A stretch of DNA of 5,093 bases from positions 1 to 5,093 of the forward strand of contig JBOFJE010000006.1 of assembly GCA_051650525.1 (NCBI GenBank), given 5' to 3'. Origin of the DNA: CAMREV01 sp051650525 (GTDB lineage Bacteria; Bacillota_I; Bacilli_A; Mycoplasmatales; Mycoplasmoidaceae). Positions 4,965-5,093 of the stretch are shown here, piece by piece. Made by a program: the position numbers and the translations under genes. The notes below the pieces were generated by a model. The model ran no database searches. It saw only the letters and a program-made list of their open reading frames with translations, and was not told the DNA's origin. The stretch's first letter is position 1; each line of letters begins with the position of its first letter.

Positions 4965-5093
4965 GGTTCTTTCCAAGGTTAGTTGAAAGATCTTATTCTG
5001 AATCATAGCTCCAGAGTAATTTTTTTCTTAAGGTTTCAAATGAAGCTTTCCCATACATTGTTCTCTTTATTGTTTTTAACTTATTTACACTTC
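4965..5093 (-). mobile_element. End of an ISL3-like insertion sequence, cut by the window edge
   Basis: GGTTCTTTCCAAGG at 4965 resembles ISL3-family termini, which often begin GG-TCTTT. It lies 28 bases beyond the stop codon of an ISL3-like transposase read inward, the expected layout. The other end is outside the window, so the inverted repeat and the 8-bp duplication (candidate ATAAAATA at 4957-4964) cannot be confirmed. Confidence 0.6.
4993..5093 (-). CDS. C-terminal fragment of an ISL3-family transposase
   Basis: The last 32 residues are visible, ending at TAA 4993-4995; the rest runs off the window. They include NKLKTIKRTMYGKASFETLR, which fits the ISL3 C-terminal pattern N-x-K-x-x-K-R-x-x-(Y/F)-G-x-A-x-F-x-x-L-R following the catalytic Glu. 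The catalytic residues themselves lie outside the window, so activity cannot be judged. Its placement relative to the candidate IS end at 4965 supports the call. Confidence 0.7.
   Translation of the reverse strand, partial: SVNKLKTIKRTMYGKASFETLRKKLLWSYDSE

Overview
The window is very AT-rich (about a quarter GC by eye), uses the standard code, and reads like an accessory or decaying region of a low-GC bacterium. Remembered resemblance of the MscS-like, QueD-like and transposase proteins points to Fusobacteriota (Fusobacterium/Cetobacterium type); that is an inference, not a search result. Both edges coincide with insertion sequences: base 1 is the outer end of an IS4-family inverted repeat and the last base lies inside an ISL3-like transposase, so this may be a draft contig bounded by repeats.

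Layout. 1-1641: a complete IS4-family (IS231-group-like) element with perfect 27-bp terminal inverted repeats. Its transposase (minus strand, 154-1568) carries the whole catalytic core but is broken by an in-frame stop at codon 34 and needs a -1 frameshift near its 3' end to reach family length. 1642-1851: a GC-rich block of unknown origin, cut by the IS. 1904-2417: a small sigma-70-like protein between two strong terminators. 2483-2842: a QueD-like (6-pyruvoyl-tetrahydropterin synthase fold) gene with no normal start codon. 2903-4011: a two-gene unit encoding a small membrane protein and an MscS-family channel with a shortened cytoplasmic domain. 4012-4964: almost no coding sequence; it holds five strong hairpins (four terminator-like, one 44-bp palindrome), an orphan Shine-Dalgarno, a possible Rep_3 replication-protein fragment, and a good sigma-70-type promoter. 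4965-5093: the end of an ISL3-like element.

How it fits together. The genes do not form an obvious pathway. The common theme is erosion: IS insertions, a nonsense codon, a frameshift, a missing start codon, and three neighbouring genes that all appear to lack internal segments while staying in frame. A short motif, TTGTRGATYY, occurs nine times (eight on the plus strand), often just after terminators or at places where genes look truncated. It is the main signal not explained by the annotated genes. I see no tRNA, rRNA, CRISPR array or recognisable defence system.
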